The notes below the pieces were generated by a model. It saw only the letters and a program-made list of their open reading frames with translations, made no database searches and was not told the origin of the DNA. Positions 43,729 through 51,394 of a DNA stretch of 63,910 bases are shown one piece after another (the first letter of the stretch is position 1; each line of letters starts with the position of its first letter). This DNA comes from Desulfobacula sp. (GTDB lineage Bacteria; Desulfobacterota; Desulfobacteria; Desulfobacterales; Desulfobacteraceae), in contig NZ_JAUWQB010000008.1 of assembly GCF_030611305.1 (NCBI RefSeq), forward strand, positions 1 through 63,910. The letters are read 5' to 3'. The position numbers and the translations under genes were made by a program.

Positions 43729-45834
43729 TTACTTTATGGATGATCTGGCGACCTTGGCCTCGTCAAAGGATGCCATCTGGCACATGATCTTACAGGCCGC
43801 ATCGGCCATGTCAATAGCAAGTGCGGCGCCTGTGCCTTCACCCAGCCGCATGTCAAAATCAATCAGGGGCACAAGATCCATGTGAGAAAGTGCTGCCATC
43901 TGGGCCTGTTCCACTGATTTGTGACCGGAGATGAGATATTCCTGGATTGCCGGGTTTATGATATAAGCCACAAGTCCCGCTGCCGTTGAGATGACCCCGT
44001 CAAGAACAACGGCCGTTTTTTTCGAGGCTGCTGCAAGAACTGCCCCTGCAATGCCTGCGATTTCAAACCCGCCGATTTTCTGAAGGATCTCAAACCCGTT
44101 GGCAGGATCAATGGTATGGAATGCTAGCGCTCTTTCAATGACCTCGGTTTTGTGGGCCAGCCCCTTGTCATCCACTCCGGTTCCCCTTCCCGTGGCCTGG
44201 GCAGGTGGTATCCCGGTGATGACGCAAGTAATGGCAGAGGCAGAAGTGGTATTGCCGATGCCCATTTCTCCGAGCCCCAATATATCAATAGGATTTTGGT
44301 CATAAGCGTCAAGAAAGGTGGTCATCCCGTTTTCAAGGGCCAGGATCATCTGCTTTTTTGTCATGGCATCTTCAATGGCAAAGTTGCGGGTTCCTTTGGC
44401 TACTTTTTTGATGATCAGTCCGGGATGGGAGTTGAATTCACGACTTACGCCTATGTCCACGACTTTCATGTCTATATCGTGATGGCGGCACAGAACATTG
44501 ATGGCAGCTCCGCCGTTTAAAAAATTATCCACCATTTGGGCTGTTACCTCGGAGGGATAGGCTGAGACACCTTCCTCGGTAATCCCGTGGTCACCTGCAA
44601 ATACAAACAGGTTCTTGTGTTGGATTTCGGGATTGAGATTGTTCTGGATCAGGCTCATCTGGACGGCAAGGTCTTCAATGCGGCCTAGGGCACCCAAGGG
44701 CTTTGTCTTGTTATCAATTTTTGCTGTGGCATCAGCCAGCAGGCTGTCTGACAGGGGGGTGATATTTTCAATCACTTTTCTGCAAAGGCTTTGAGGGGTA
44801 AGGTCATCCAGGCTGATACCAGGGGGTTGGCTCTTTTGTCTTACTTCAGTTAGTGATGTATCAGGCCTAAGGCCAAAATCAAGGATATATTTCAGGTGCT
44901 TCCCGGAAAGCACCTTTGCCATCAATTCCGGGGTTTTTTCAGGTGCAACAATTTCTTCGATCAAAAGTTTAAGCCGGCTTTCATGGGCCTGCATGAAGGG
45001 GAGGGCCTTTTCCATGTGATCTCTTGTCATGCCATAAACGCCGGATACAACGGCTTCCTTGTAGTGTATAAGGTTCAATAGGTTGGTTTCAATGTGTTCG
45101 TTTTTTGAAATCCCGCTGAAAAAGGAAATCTGACCACCCTTACCAACTTTTGCAATGCCCTGACAAAAAGCAATGAAATCTGCACAGGCATTGATCACCA
45201 AATCAAATTCACTCCCATGGGTGTCTTTTAGGCAGGTAATACCGGTTGCCGAAAGAAAGGGTGCAACATGCTTTATTTTTGTTTCATTCTTTTCAATGAT
45301 TAGGGGGACAAGACCCAGGTGCCGGGCATATAGGGCCGTGATCAGCCCCATGGTGCCGGAGCCTAAGATCAGTATCCGGTTATTCTTTTTAAAGAATAAT
45401 TTTTCAAAGGCATTGATGACACATCCAATCGGCTCTGCAAAACAGGCCACATGGGTAGATAGATCATCCGGGATGGGGATCAGGCTTTCTTCGGGCAGGA
45501 CGGCCTTGTCTGCAAATCCGCCGTCCGTATGGAACCCGGTAATTTTCATGTCTTTACAGAGGTTTTCCCGGCCATTTTCGCAAAACTTGCAGACACCGCA
45601 GCTTTTCCCGGGCCAGACAATATAATTTTGGCCGGTTTGATCTTTGACCACCATTTCATGGCCCAGAACTCTTGGAAATACAAGATCCTTGTGGCCCTGT
45701 TCCCACATCTTGGCGTCAGTTCTACAGATGGCGCAGCAAAGGACGTCTGTTTTTACAAATCCCGGTTCAATTTTGTCTGTTTTTAGATCTGGTCTTATTT
45801 CAAGTTTTCTAAGGCCTGTTAATACCATTTTCAT
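43729..45834 (-). CDS. cobT: Fusion: zinc-dependent alcohol dehydrogenase-like domain + CobT
   Basis: 701 residues, one continuous frame. Residues 1-345: medium-chain dehydrogenase with catalytic-zinc Cys37 (ICRTD), GHE at 58-60, structural-zinc cysteines 79, 82, 85 and 93, and NAD-binding GSGTMG at 158-163. Residues ~350-701: CobT (nicotinate-nucleotide:dimethylbenzimidazole phosphoribosyltransferase), which activates the cobamide lower ligand: KPLGALGRIEDLA, FAGDHGITEEGVSAYPSEVT, GEMGIGNTTSASAI, GRGTGVDDKGLAHK and the catalytic Glu in RLGEGTGAA. All zinc and catalytic residues of both halves look intact. Last gene of a cobalamin-riboswitch operon. I know of no described function for this fusion; oxidation or reduction of a lower-ligand precursor is an inference. 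Confidence 0.9.
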   Translation of the reverse strand: MKMVLTGLRKLEIRPDLKTDKIEPGFVKTDVLCCAICRTDAKMWEQGHKDLVFPRVLGHEMVVKDQTGQNYIVWPGKSCGVCKFCENGRENLCKDMKITGFHTDGGFADKAVLPEESLIPIPDDLSTHVACFAEPIGCVINAFEKLFFKKNNRILILGSGTMGLITALYARHLGLVPLIIEKNETKIKHVAPFLSATGITCLKDTHGSEFDLVINACADFIAFCQGIAKVGKGGQISFFSGISKNEHIETNLLNLIHYKEAVVSGVYGMTRDHMEKALPFMQAHESRLKLLIEEIVAPEKTPELMAKVLSGKHLKYILDFGLRPDTSLTEVRQKSQPPGISLDDLTPQSLCRKVIENITPLSDSLLADATAKIDNKTKPLGALGRIEDLAVQMSLIQNNLNPEIQHKNLFVFAGDHGITEEGVSAYPSEVTAQMVDNFLNGGAAINVLCRHHDIDMKVVDIGVSREFNSHPGLIIKKVAKGTRNFAIEDAMTKKQMILALENGMTTFLDAYDQNPIDILGLGEMGIGNTTSASAITCVITGIPPAQATGRGTGVDDKGLAHKTEVIERALAFHTIDPANGFEILQKIGGFEIAGIAGAVLAAASKKTAVVLDGVISTAAGLVAYIINPAIQEYLISGHKSVEQAQMAALSHMDLVPLIDFDMRLGEGTGAALAIDMADAACKIMCQMASFDEAKVARSSIK

Positions 45835-45836
45835 TT

Positions 45837-46037
45837 TTATAGATCCTCTTCCGTAATAACGAGTTTTTTAATGCTGATATTGCAAAATTCTTTTTCTTTT
45901 AGGCGGGATTCATGCTGTTGCACCACATCCATCTGGTCAAAGGGGAATACGCTGGCTTTTTCAAGCCTGACAAGCAGATAATTGTCATCCTTGAACCGGA
46001 TATACTCCCGGTCAGACTTTAAAATAAGAAGTTCCAT
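45837..46037 (-). CDS. 66-residue protein of the cobalamin-riboswitch operon
   Basis: No family recognised. Basic-acidic mixed sequence rich in Lys, Glu and Leu, starting MELLILKSDREYIRFKDD, with a single Cys in EKEFCNISIKK; no signal or membrane helix. It begins 15 bp after the TrpD-like gene ends and stops 2 bp before the dehydrogenase-CobT fusion, so it is very likely translated. Its position suggests a small accessory subunit. Confidence 0.65.
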   Translation of the reverse strand: MELLILKSDREYIRFKDDNYLLVRLEKASVFPFDQMDVVQQHESRLKEKEFCNISIKKLVITEEDL

Positions 46038-46052
46038 TTTATGCCACCTGTT

Positions 46053-47156
46053 TTATTGTACTAAACTGTGAAGTTTTTTTAAGCCCATTTCCGGGTCTGT
46101 GTTCTGTGCTTCTACCCATTTTTCAAGGGTTTGAAAGGCTGTACCTTTTTCCAGGAGTTTTGCGGCCTGCTCAATCCCGTCTTCAAGGTTTGTCGCCCGA
46201 TCTGCTGCCAGGAAAATCAATCCTGCATTGAGCAGCGCGGCATCTTTTCTGGCGCTGTTTTCTCTGTTGTTTAAAAGGGCGGCAAACCGTTTTGATTCTG
46301 TCTCGATATCTTTTTCAGGCGACAGATCCTTACCATTCTTCACTGAAAGGCCAAGTTTTTTCGGGTCAATGGTAAATTCATTGATCCCATCCTTTTCAGA
46401 GATTCGCGCACAATGGGTGATTCCGCAGACCGAGGCTTCATCCATGCCCTTGTTTGATTCATCAATAGAACCGTGCAAGACAATGGCACTTTTGTAGCCG
46501 ATTTCTTCCATGACATTTGCCACGGGCAGGATTACCTTTTTTGAATAAACGCCTCTAACTCCGATGGAAGGAAGGGCAGGGTTGGCTAAAGATGCCGCAA
46601 TATTAAGGGTTGACCCGAAATAAATCTGGGACAGGATGCGGCCTAAGGCCATGGGGTGAATATGGGGGCTCATACCGTTGAAAAGGCCAAGACCGGCGGT
46701 TTCAATGCTTTTGACAACAAGGTCTGCAGTACATTCCACATCAACGCCCAGGGCCTCTGCCATATCCACGGTTCCGCAAACAGAGGTAATGGCCCGGGCA
46801 CCGTGCCTTGCCATGGGGATACCGCCTGCAGCGGCAATAATGGAGGCTGCCGTACTGATGTTGAATGTTTTAAAGGTGTCCATACCAGTGCCGCTGTTAT
46901 CAACGGTTTTGATTTCACTTTTTAAGTTCACCTTTGTGGTGTCAAGATCATAGATAGCTTCCCATGAGCCTGCAACTTCTTTTTTTGTTTCTCCCTTGGC
47001 TGTCAGGGCTGCCAAAAAAGCGCCTTGCTGCATGTCTGTGATGTCATTGTTTAAAACAGATGCAAAGCTTTTTTTTGCTTCATTTCTGGTGAGATTTTCT
47101 TTCTGGATGAGGCGGGTGATAATTGCGCCAAATTCCCTGTTTGATGTCTGGGACAT
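46053..47156 (-). CDS. TrpD-like phosphoribosyltransferase under B12 riboswitch control
   Basis: 367 residues with the TrpD/nucleoside-phosphorylase class III fold: helical domain 1-70, then DNSGTGMDTFKTFNIST (86-102), MARHGARAITSVCGTVDMAEALG (116-138), and GRILSQIYFGSTLNIAASLANPALP. Key motifs differ from anthranilate phosphoribosyltransferase: GTGGD is GTGMD, KHGNR is RHGAR, SGSAD is CGTVD, and the Arg of the NPARPTRQ anthranilate pocket is replaced. No other tryptophan genes are near. With the cobalamin riboswitch upstream and CobT downstream it more likely acts on a cobamide lower ligand or precursor than in tryptophan synthesis (inference). Confidence 0.8.
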   Translation of the reverse strand: MSQTSNREFGAIITRLIQKENLTRNEAKKSFASVLNNDITDMQQGAFLAALTAKGETKKEVAGSWEAIYDLDTTKVNLKSEIKTVDNSGTGMDTFKTFNISTAASIIAAAGGIPMARHGARAITSVCGTVDMAEALGVDVECTADLVVKSIETAGLGLFNGMSPHIHPMALGRILSQIYFGSTLNIAASLANPALPSIGVRGVYSKKVILPVANVMEEIGYKSAIVLHGSIDESNKGMDEASVCGITHCARISEKDGINEFTIDPKKLGLSVKNGKDLSPEKDIETESKRFAALLNNRENSARKDAALLNAGLIFLAADRATNLEDGIEQAAKLLEKGTAFQTLEKWVEAQNTDPEMGLKKLHSLVQ

Positions 47157-47231
47157 AATATAATACCTCTTGAATAAAAATATTCCTATTCAACAGGATC
47201 TTGTTCCAGCAGAGAATCCTAAAATTTTGCA

Positions 47232-47430
47232 TTAAGGCAGGCTTTCCGACTTACGGATCATCCTAATCACTGCGTCTTCCCCTTTTTAAAAGAGTGACCT
47301 AGTGCAGTTTTCGTCCCCGATCACGGCAATGGCTGGCATGTGACGGACTTGCACCGTCTTTCCTTTTACCTTGGGGTTTGAACCATGAAAAACCCCAGCA
47401 CCTTTATACCTGGCAAAAGGTTATACCTCG
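47232..47430 (-). promoter_or_regulatory. Cobalamin riboswitch (B12-box element)
   Basis: On the minus strand it holds AAAGGTGCTGGGG near the 5' end, the core GGTGCAAGTCCGTCAC (complement of about 47343-47358) with GCCAGCC, and a B12 box AGTCGGAAAGCCTGCC (complement of 47236-47251). All three are hallmarks of adenosylcobalamin riboswitches. It ends 76 bp before the TrpD-like start codon, so it should repress that operon when cobamide is plentiful. The boundaries are approximate to ~20 bp. Confidence 0.92.
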
Positions 47431-47460
47431 GCGCCCCTTTTTTTGTCAACCAATAAAAAA

Positions 47461-47502
47461 CCATCATTTTTCAGCAGGTCGAAAGCAATTAACTGAAAAT
47501 GG
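47461..47502 (-). terminator. Terminator after the DMT exporter gene
   Basis: On the minus strand CCATTTTCAG pairs with CTGAAAAATG-A-TGG (one bulge), followed by TTTTTTATT. It spans the exporter's stop codon (47489) and ends the upstream MaoC-DMT unit before the riboswitch. Confidence 0.5.
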
Positions 47503-48376
47503 TCAGGCAGGCGCCGGTTAGTGCCAGAAGTATGGCAATGGTTTTGTTCACGGTGATTTTTTCCTTCAGGAAAACAGCGGCCAGGATGAAGATGAAAATC
47601 GTGGACATCTGGTTCAGAATAGCTGCCCGGGATGCGGTTGTATATTTCATTCCTGCCACCCAGCAGAGCAGTGCCAGATAATTTCCCGTAATAGAGGCGG
47701 GAAGGGCAATGAACCAGGCCTTTGAAAATTTGAGTTCCCTGAAGTATTGTTTCCGTTTGGGGTGGAATAAGATAAGGACCAACAGGGATACCGTTGCTGC
47801 CGTTACCCGGACAAGGGTTGCCCAGAAGACATCGGTCCGTTCCAACAGCTCTTTTATCATCACAATGCCGGCAGCCAGAAAGAACATGGAAAGACAGCCA
47901 ATAATAATGCCGGATAACGGGCTTTTGTTTCCCGGGGTTTCACCGGGCGCCTTTTTTCTTTTCATTGAGCCCACAAGAACGGCTGTAAGTACCAGGAGGC
48001 CGCCGATAATGGCACCGGCACTTAACTTTTCTCCCAGCAGGATAAAAGAAAAAAAGATCACGCTGGGAAGATAGAGGCATTCCACAATGGCAACAAGGCC
48101 GGCACCAAGACGGTTTAAGGCGATGAAAAAGAAAAGATCTGCCAGGGTAATCCCTAGAAAGCCTGATACTGCCAGCAGCAGCCAGTCATTGATGGGCTTG
48201 TCCGGGAAAAACGGGATATCCAGGATTACCATGGTCAGGGAGACCAGGATCAATGCTACAAAACTTTTATAGATATTCAGAGAAATAGGGGAAAATACTT
48301 CACCACTTTTTTTGAACATGATCACAGCACTGGCCCAAAAAAAGGCCGATAAAAGTGATAATATGGAACCCAGCAT
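47489..48376 (-). CDS. EamA/DMT-family transporter
   Basis: 295 residues, ten predicted helices in two EamA repeats. N-terminal MLGSILSLLSAFFWASAVIMFKKSGE; second repeat from about residue 150 (GIIIGCLSMFFLAAGIVMIKELLE). C-terminal ILAAVFLKEKITVNKTIAILLALTGACL is the standard EamA ending. Substrate unknown. Lies 5 bp after the MaoC-like gene on the same strand; whether it belongs functionally with the cobamide genes beyond is not clear, since a terminator separates them. Confidence 0.88.
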   Translation of the reverse strand: MLGSILSLLSAFFWASAVIMFKKSGEVFSPISLNIYKSFVALILVSLTMVILDIPFFPDKPINDWLLLAVSGFLGITLADLFFFIALNRLGAGLVAIVECLYLPSVIFFSFILLGEKLSAGAIIGGLLVLTAVLVGSMKRKKAPGETPGNKSPLSGIIIGCLSMFFLAAGIVMIKELLERTDVFWATLVRVTAATVSLLVLILFHPKRKQYFRELKFSKAWFIALPASITGNYLALLCWVAGMKYTTASRAAILNQMSTIFIFILAAVFLKEKITVNKTIAILLALTGACLTIFS

Positions 48377-48381
48377 AGCGA

Positions 48382-49323
48382 TTAGCCTTGATATTTGTTA
48401 AAAAGCCTTCCCTTTAGATGGGGAATGCCTTTTTGTTCATCCCGAAGTTCAAAAATAATAATGGCCGGGTTGTTTTCTGTATCGTTTTGACGTTCATACC
48501 CTAAAGCAGCTGTTGCCGGCATGAAAATCGGCAGCTTGAATGCTGCTTCAATGGTGGCAGAATCGCGAATACCAAATTCCCTGTCAAGGCTTGCAATAAC
48601 CCGTGCAAGACTCCACATGCCGTGGGCAATGGCTTTTTTGAATCCAAAAAGTTTTGCCAGAAGAGTGTAGAGATGATGGGGATTGTAATCCCCTGAGACT
48701 ACTGCATATTTTCTGCCGGTATCAGCCGGCACAAAGAAGGTCTCTTTTTTTGTTAAAATGGTTTCGTCTTTTTTTTGTACCCCTTTTTTTTTTACATGAC
48801 TTTTGGTAAAAAAGGTTGAGGTGCCCTGCCAGACAACCTGACCGCCGGATATGACTTCCAGAGTAAAACCGGTTTCAAGCCCTTTCTCGGTTTTTTTAAT
48901 ACTTTCAAGTGTGCAGGCAAGATCAAGGGTTTCATGGGTTGCCACAGATCTTTTCTGCTCAAAAGATTGAAATATCTGGATCAGCCCCAATGGATTAATG
49001 GGAAAAAAAGAAGATGTAATAAATTTGCCCAGAAGGCCAATAAAGAGTGTTTGCAAATAGGATATGGGGATGATATCGGGTCTGTCTTCTGAAAAGCCGC
49101 AGACGGTTCTGTAATTCGTAATCAGCTCTTTATCCGGCAAATAATTTTTTAAAATAATTCGGGTTTTTTTAACAATAACGTTATCTTTAATCGTATTGGA
49201 GCGAAAAGGAGAAATCAAAAATGCTTTGAGAAAAACAAATCCCATGGAGGGGCACTTTTTTAGTTCCACGACAGTTTCAGGAACTGCCAGTGCTATCTGC
49301 TTGATAGATTGATCATTTTTCAT
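48382..49323 (-). CDS. MaoC-like hot-dog hydratase/dehydratase
   Basis: 313 residues, a double hot-dog protein. The C-terminal half carries the hydratase-2 motif YAVVSGDYNPHHLYTLLAKLFGFKKAIAHGMWSLA, with the Asp/His pair of R-specific enoyl-CoA hydratases. The N-terminal half has only a degenerate fold (SYLQTLFIGLLGKFITSSFFPINPLG). Probably acts on acyl-CoA or a related thioester. Related double-domain proteins are annotated in fatty-acid or polyketide contexts. First gene of a pair with the DMT exporter. Confidence 0.82.
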   Translation of the reverse strand: MKNDQSIKQIALAVPETVVELKKCPSMGFVFLKAFLISPFRSNTIKDNVIVKKTRIILKNYLPDKELITNYRTVCGFSEDRPDIIPISYLQTLFIGLLGKFITSSFFPINPLGLIQIFQSFEQKRSVATHETLDLACTLESIKKTEKGLETGFTLEVISGGQVVWQGTSTFFTKSHVKKKGVQKKDETILTKKETFFVPADTGRKYAVVSGDYNPHHLYTLLAKLFGFKKAIAHGMWSLARVIASLDREFGIRDSATIEAAFKLPIFMPATAALGYERQNDTENNPAIIIFELRDEQKGIPHLKGRLFNKYQG

Positions 49324-49562
49324 TTTTATCTGCTCTAAAAATTTCTGTCATAAAGGAGCATACTTTATCTTTGTTTAAACTTGAAGTCAATAAAGGGTTC
49401 GGAGAAAGAATATGAATAAAAATAGAAGCTTAAGTGTACTCAACTATTGGAAAACAATGTTTTTTTTTAAAAAAATAGATTCTGGTTGACGATAGATATA
49501 GCAGAGTATAGCTTATAAAATTGTGAAATATACTAGAATTGATTTTAAACAGGAGAAAGAAA

Positions 49563-50912
49563 ATGAAGACAATAATGGATATTGTTATTGCAAGAGATCC
49601 CTTTGAAAAAGAATTCCACCAGGCAGTAAGAGAAGTTGCCGAATCGGTAAAACCCGTTCTGGATCAGAATCCGGAATACCGGCATGCAAGGATTATGGAG
49701 AGAATCGTAGAGCCGGAACGCATGATCCAGTTCAGGGTTCCCTGGGTGGATGATCAGGGTATGGTTCGAGTCAATAGAGGCTTCAGAGTCGAGATGAATT
49801 CTGCCATTGGGCCTTACAAAGGCGGTCTTCGTTTCCATCATTCCGTCAACCTTTCCATCATGAAATTTCTTGCCTTTGAACAGACATTTAAAAATGCATT
49901 GACAACTCTCCCCCTTGGCGGTGGAAAAGGTGGATCAGACTTTGATCCCATGGGCAGATCAGATAATGAAGTCATGAGATTCTGCCAGAGTTTCATGTCC
50001 GAACTTTTCCGTCATTTAGGCCCTGATACAGATATTCCTGCAGGGGACATTGGTGTCGGCGGAAGAGAGATCGGATACCTTTTCGGTATGTGTAAAAAAT
50101 TGAGAAATGAATTTACGAGCACGATGACGGGAAAAGGTCTTAACTGGGGCGGAAGTCTGATAAGGCCGGAGGCAACCGGATATGGTGCAGTCTTTTTTGC
50201 CGAGGAAATGCTGGCAACCCGGAAAGAAAGCATTACGGGCAAAGTCTGCCTGGTATCAGGTTCCGGTAATGTTGCCCAGTATACTGTTGAAAAATTAAAT
50301 CAGATGGGAGCAAAGGTTGTCGCACTTTCTGATACTTCCGGGTATATTTATGATGAAAAAGGGATTGATGAAGCCAAGCTCCAGTATGTCATGTACCTGA
50401 AAACTGTAAAACGCGGCAGAATTAAAGAGTATGCGGAAAAATATCCGGAATCCGTGTATACAGCCCGGGATGCCGGATCTGATCACAATCCGCTTTGGGA
50501 CAATAAAGCAGACTGCGCTTTCCCAAGTGCCACCCAGAATGAAATTAATGCCAAAGATGCCCAGAACCTGATAAATAACGGCGTGTATGTGGTCAGCGAG
50601 GGAGCGAACATGCCGACCACGCCGGAAGGTGTTGATATCTTTCTTGACAATAAAATTCTCTATGCACCGGGCAAGGCTGCCAATGCCGGCGGTGTTGCCG
50701 TATCAGGGCTTGAAATGTCCCAGAATGCAATGAAAATCAAATGGCCCCGTAAAGAAGTAGAAGCCAAGCTCATGGGCATCATGAAAAACATTCATGCGGC
50801 ATGTCTTTCTGCTTCACAAGAATATGGAACGCCTGGCAACTATGTCAATGGTGCCAATATTGCCGGATTTATTAAAGTGGCGGATTCAATGATGGATCAA
50901 GGTGTGGTTTAG
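49563..50912 (+). CDS. gdhA: NADP-specific glutamate dehydrogenase
   Basis: 449 residues, typical of hexameric NADP-GDH (~447-450). Interconverts 2-oxoglutarate plus ammonium and glutamate, assimilating nitrogen. Seen: GPYKGGLRFHHSVNLSIMKFLAFEQ, the catalytic-Lys block LPLGGGKGGSDFDP, and GSGNVAQYTVEKL for NADP binding. Start at 49563 is set by GGAGAAAG; the longer frame to 49539 has no site. A TTGACG box at 49496-49501 may be its -35. A strong terminator follows. Confidence 0.95.
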   Translation: MKTIMDIVIARDPFEKEFHQAVREVAESVKPVLDQNPEYRHARIMERIVEPERMIQFRVPWVDDQGMVRVNRGFRVEMNSAIGPYKGGLRFHHSVNLSIMKFLAFEQTFKNALTTLPLGGGKGGSDFDPMGRSDNEVMRFCQSFMSELFRHLGPDTDIPAGDIGVGGREIGYLFGMCKKLRNEFTSTMTGKGLNWGGSLIRPEATGYGAVFFAEEMLATRKESITGKVCLVSGSGNVAQYTVEKLNQMGAKVVALSDTSGYIYDEKGIDEAKLQYVMYLKTVKRGRIKEYAEKYPESVYTARDAGSDHNPLWDNKADCAFPSATQNEINAKDAQNLINNGVYVVSEGANMPTTPEGVDIFLDNKILYAPGKAANAGGVAVSGLEMSQNAMKIKWPRKEVEAKLMGIMKNIHAACLSASQEYGTPGNYVNGANIAGFIKVADSMMDQGVV

Positions 50913-50942
50913 TTTCCCTTGATTTTTTAGCAGGATAAAACC

Positions 50943-50978
50943 AAAAGGCCGGTTCAATTTTTCAACCGGCCTTTTTTT
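50943..50978. terminator. Bidirectional rho-independent terminator
   Basis: A 12-bp stem (AAAAGGCCGGTT and AACCGGCCTTTT) with a 9-nt loop, followed by a T7 run on the plus strand and TTTTGGTTTTAT on the minus strand. It lies 30 bp after gdhA and directly after the convergent 135-aa gene, ending both. Confidence 0.9.
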
Positions 50979-51384
50979 ACATATCAGTAATATAGGGTTT
51001 GATCATTGCAAGCTCGTTGGGCCTGATGGGCCGCCAGGATATGGAATAAAGCGTTGCGGAAAGCAGCTTTGTATCCGGGTGCAGCCGGGTCACCCGGATT
51101 GTGTCATCCAGTTCAATCCACAAAGTGTTCTCAATATCAATATCATATTCTTTTGATATTTTTTGTGCAAAAGTATGGATATAGTGTCTTAAGGACGTAT
51201 TCATGGTCGCTCGGGCCCCGGCATTTTTAAGAATGACGGCTATGGGAATGAGATAGCTGATATTTTTTTTGTCTGTTGCAAGCTTTACAATTTTCACGTG
51301 GTATGATCCCGGCCACCATGAGATGGGTTTTTCCCCTGAAGTGCTTTTCCCATCCCATGCATAAATAAAATCATGCAGAATCAT
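50977..51384 (-). CDS. 135-residue protein of unknown function in cupin operon
   Basis: Not recognised. No signal peptide or membrane segment; mixed alpha/beta with a Trp-rich start (YAWDGKSTSGEKPISWWPGSYHVKIVKL). One stretch, ISYLIPIAVILKNAGARATMNTSLRHYI, and ENTLWIELDDTIRV look like buried strands and helices of a folded domain. Third gene of the operon cupin, HIT-like, this gene; the gap to its upstream neighbour is 10 bp. Confidence 0.6.
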   Translation of the reverse strand: MILHDFIYAWDGKSTSGEKPISWWPGSYHVKIVKLATDKKNISYLIPIAVILKNAGARATMNTSLRHYIHTFAQKISKEYDIDIENTLWIELDDTIRVTRLHPDTKLLSATLYSISWRPIRPNELAMIKPYITDM

Positions 51385-51394
51385 TTTGTATTCC

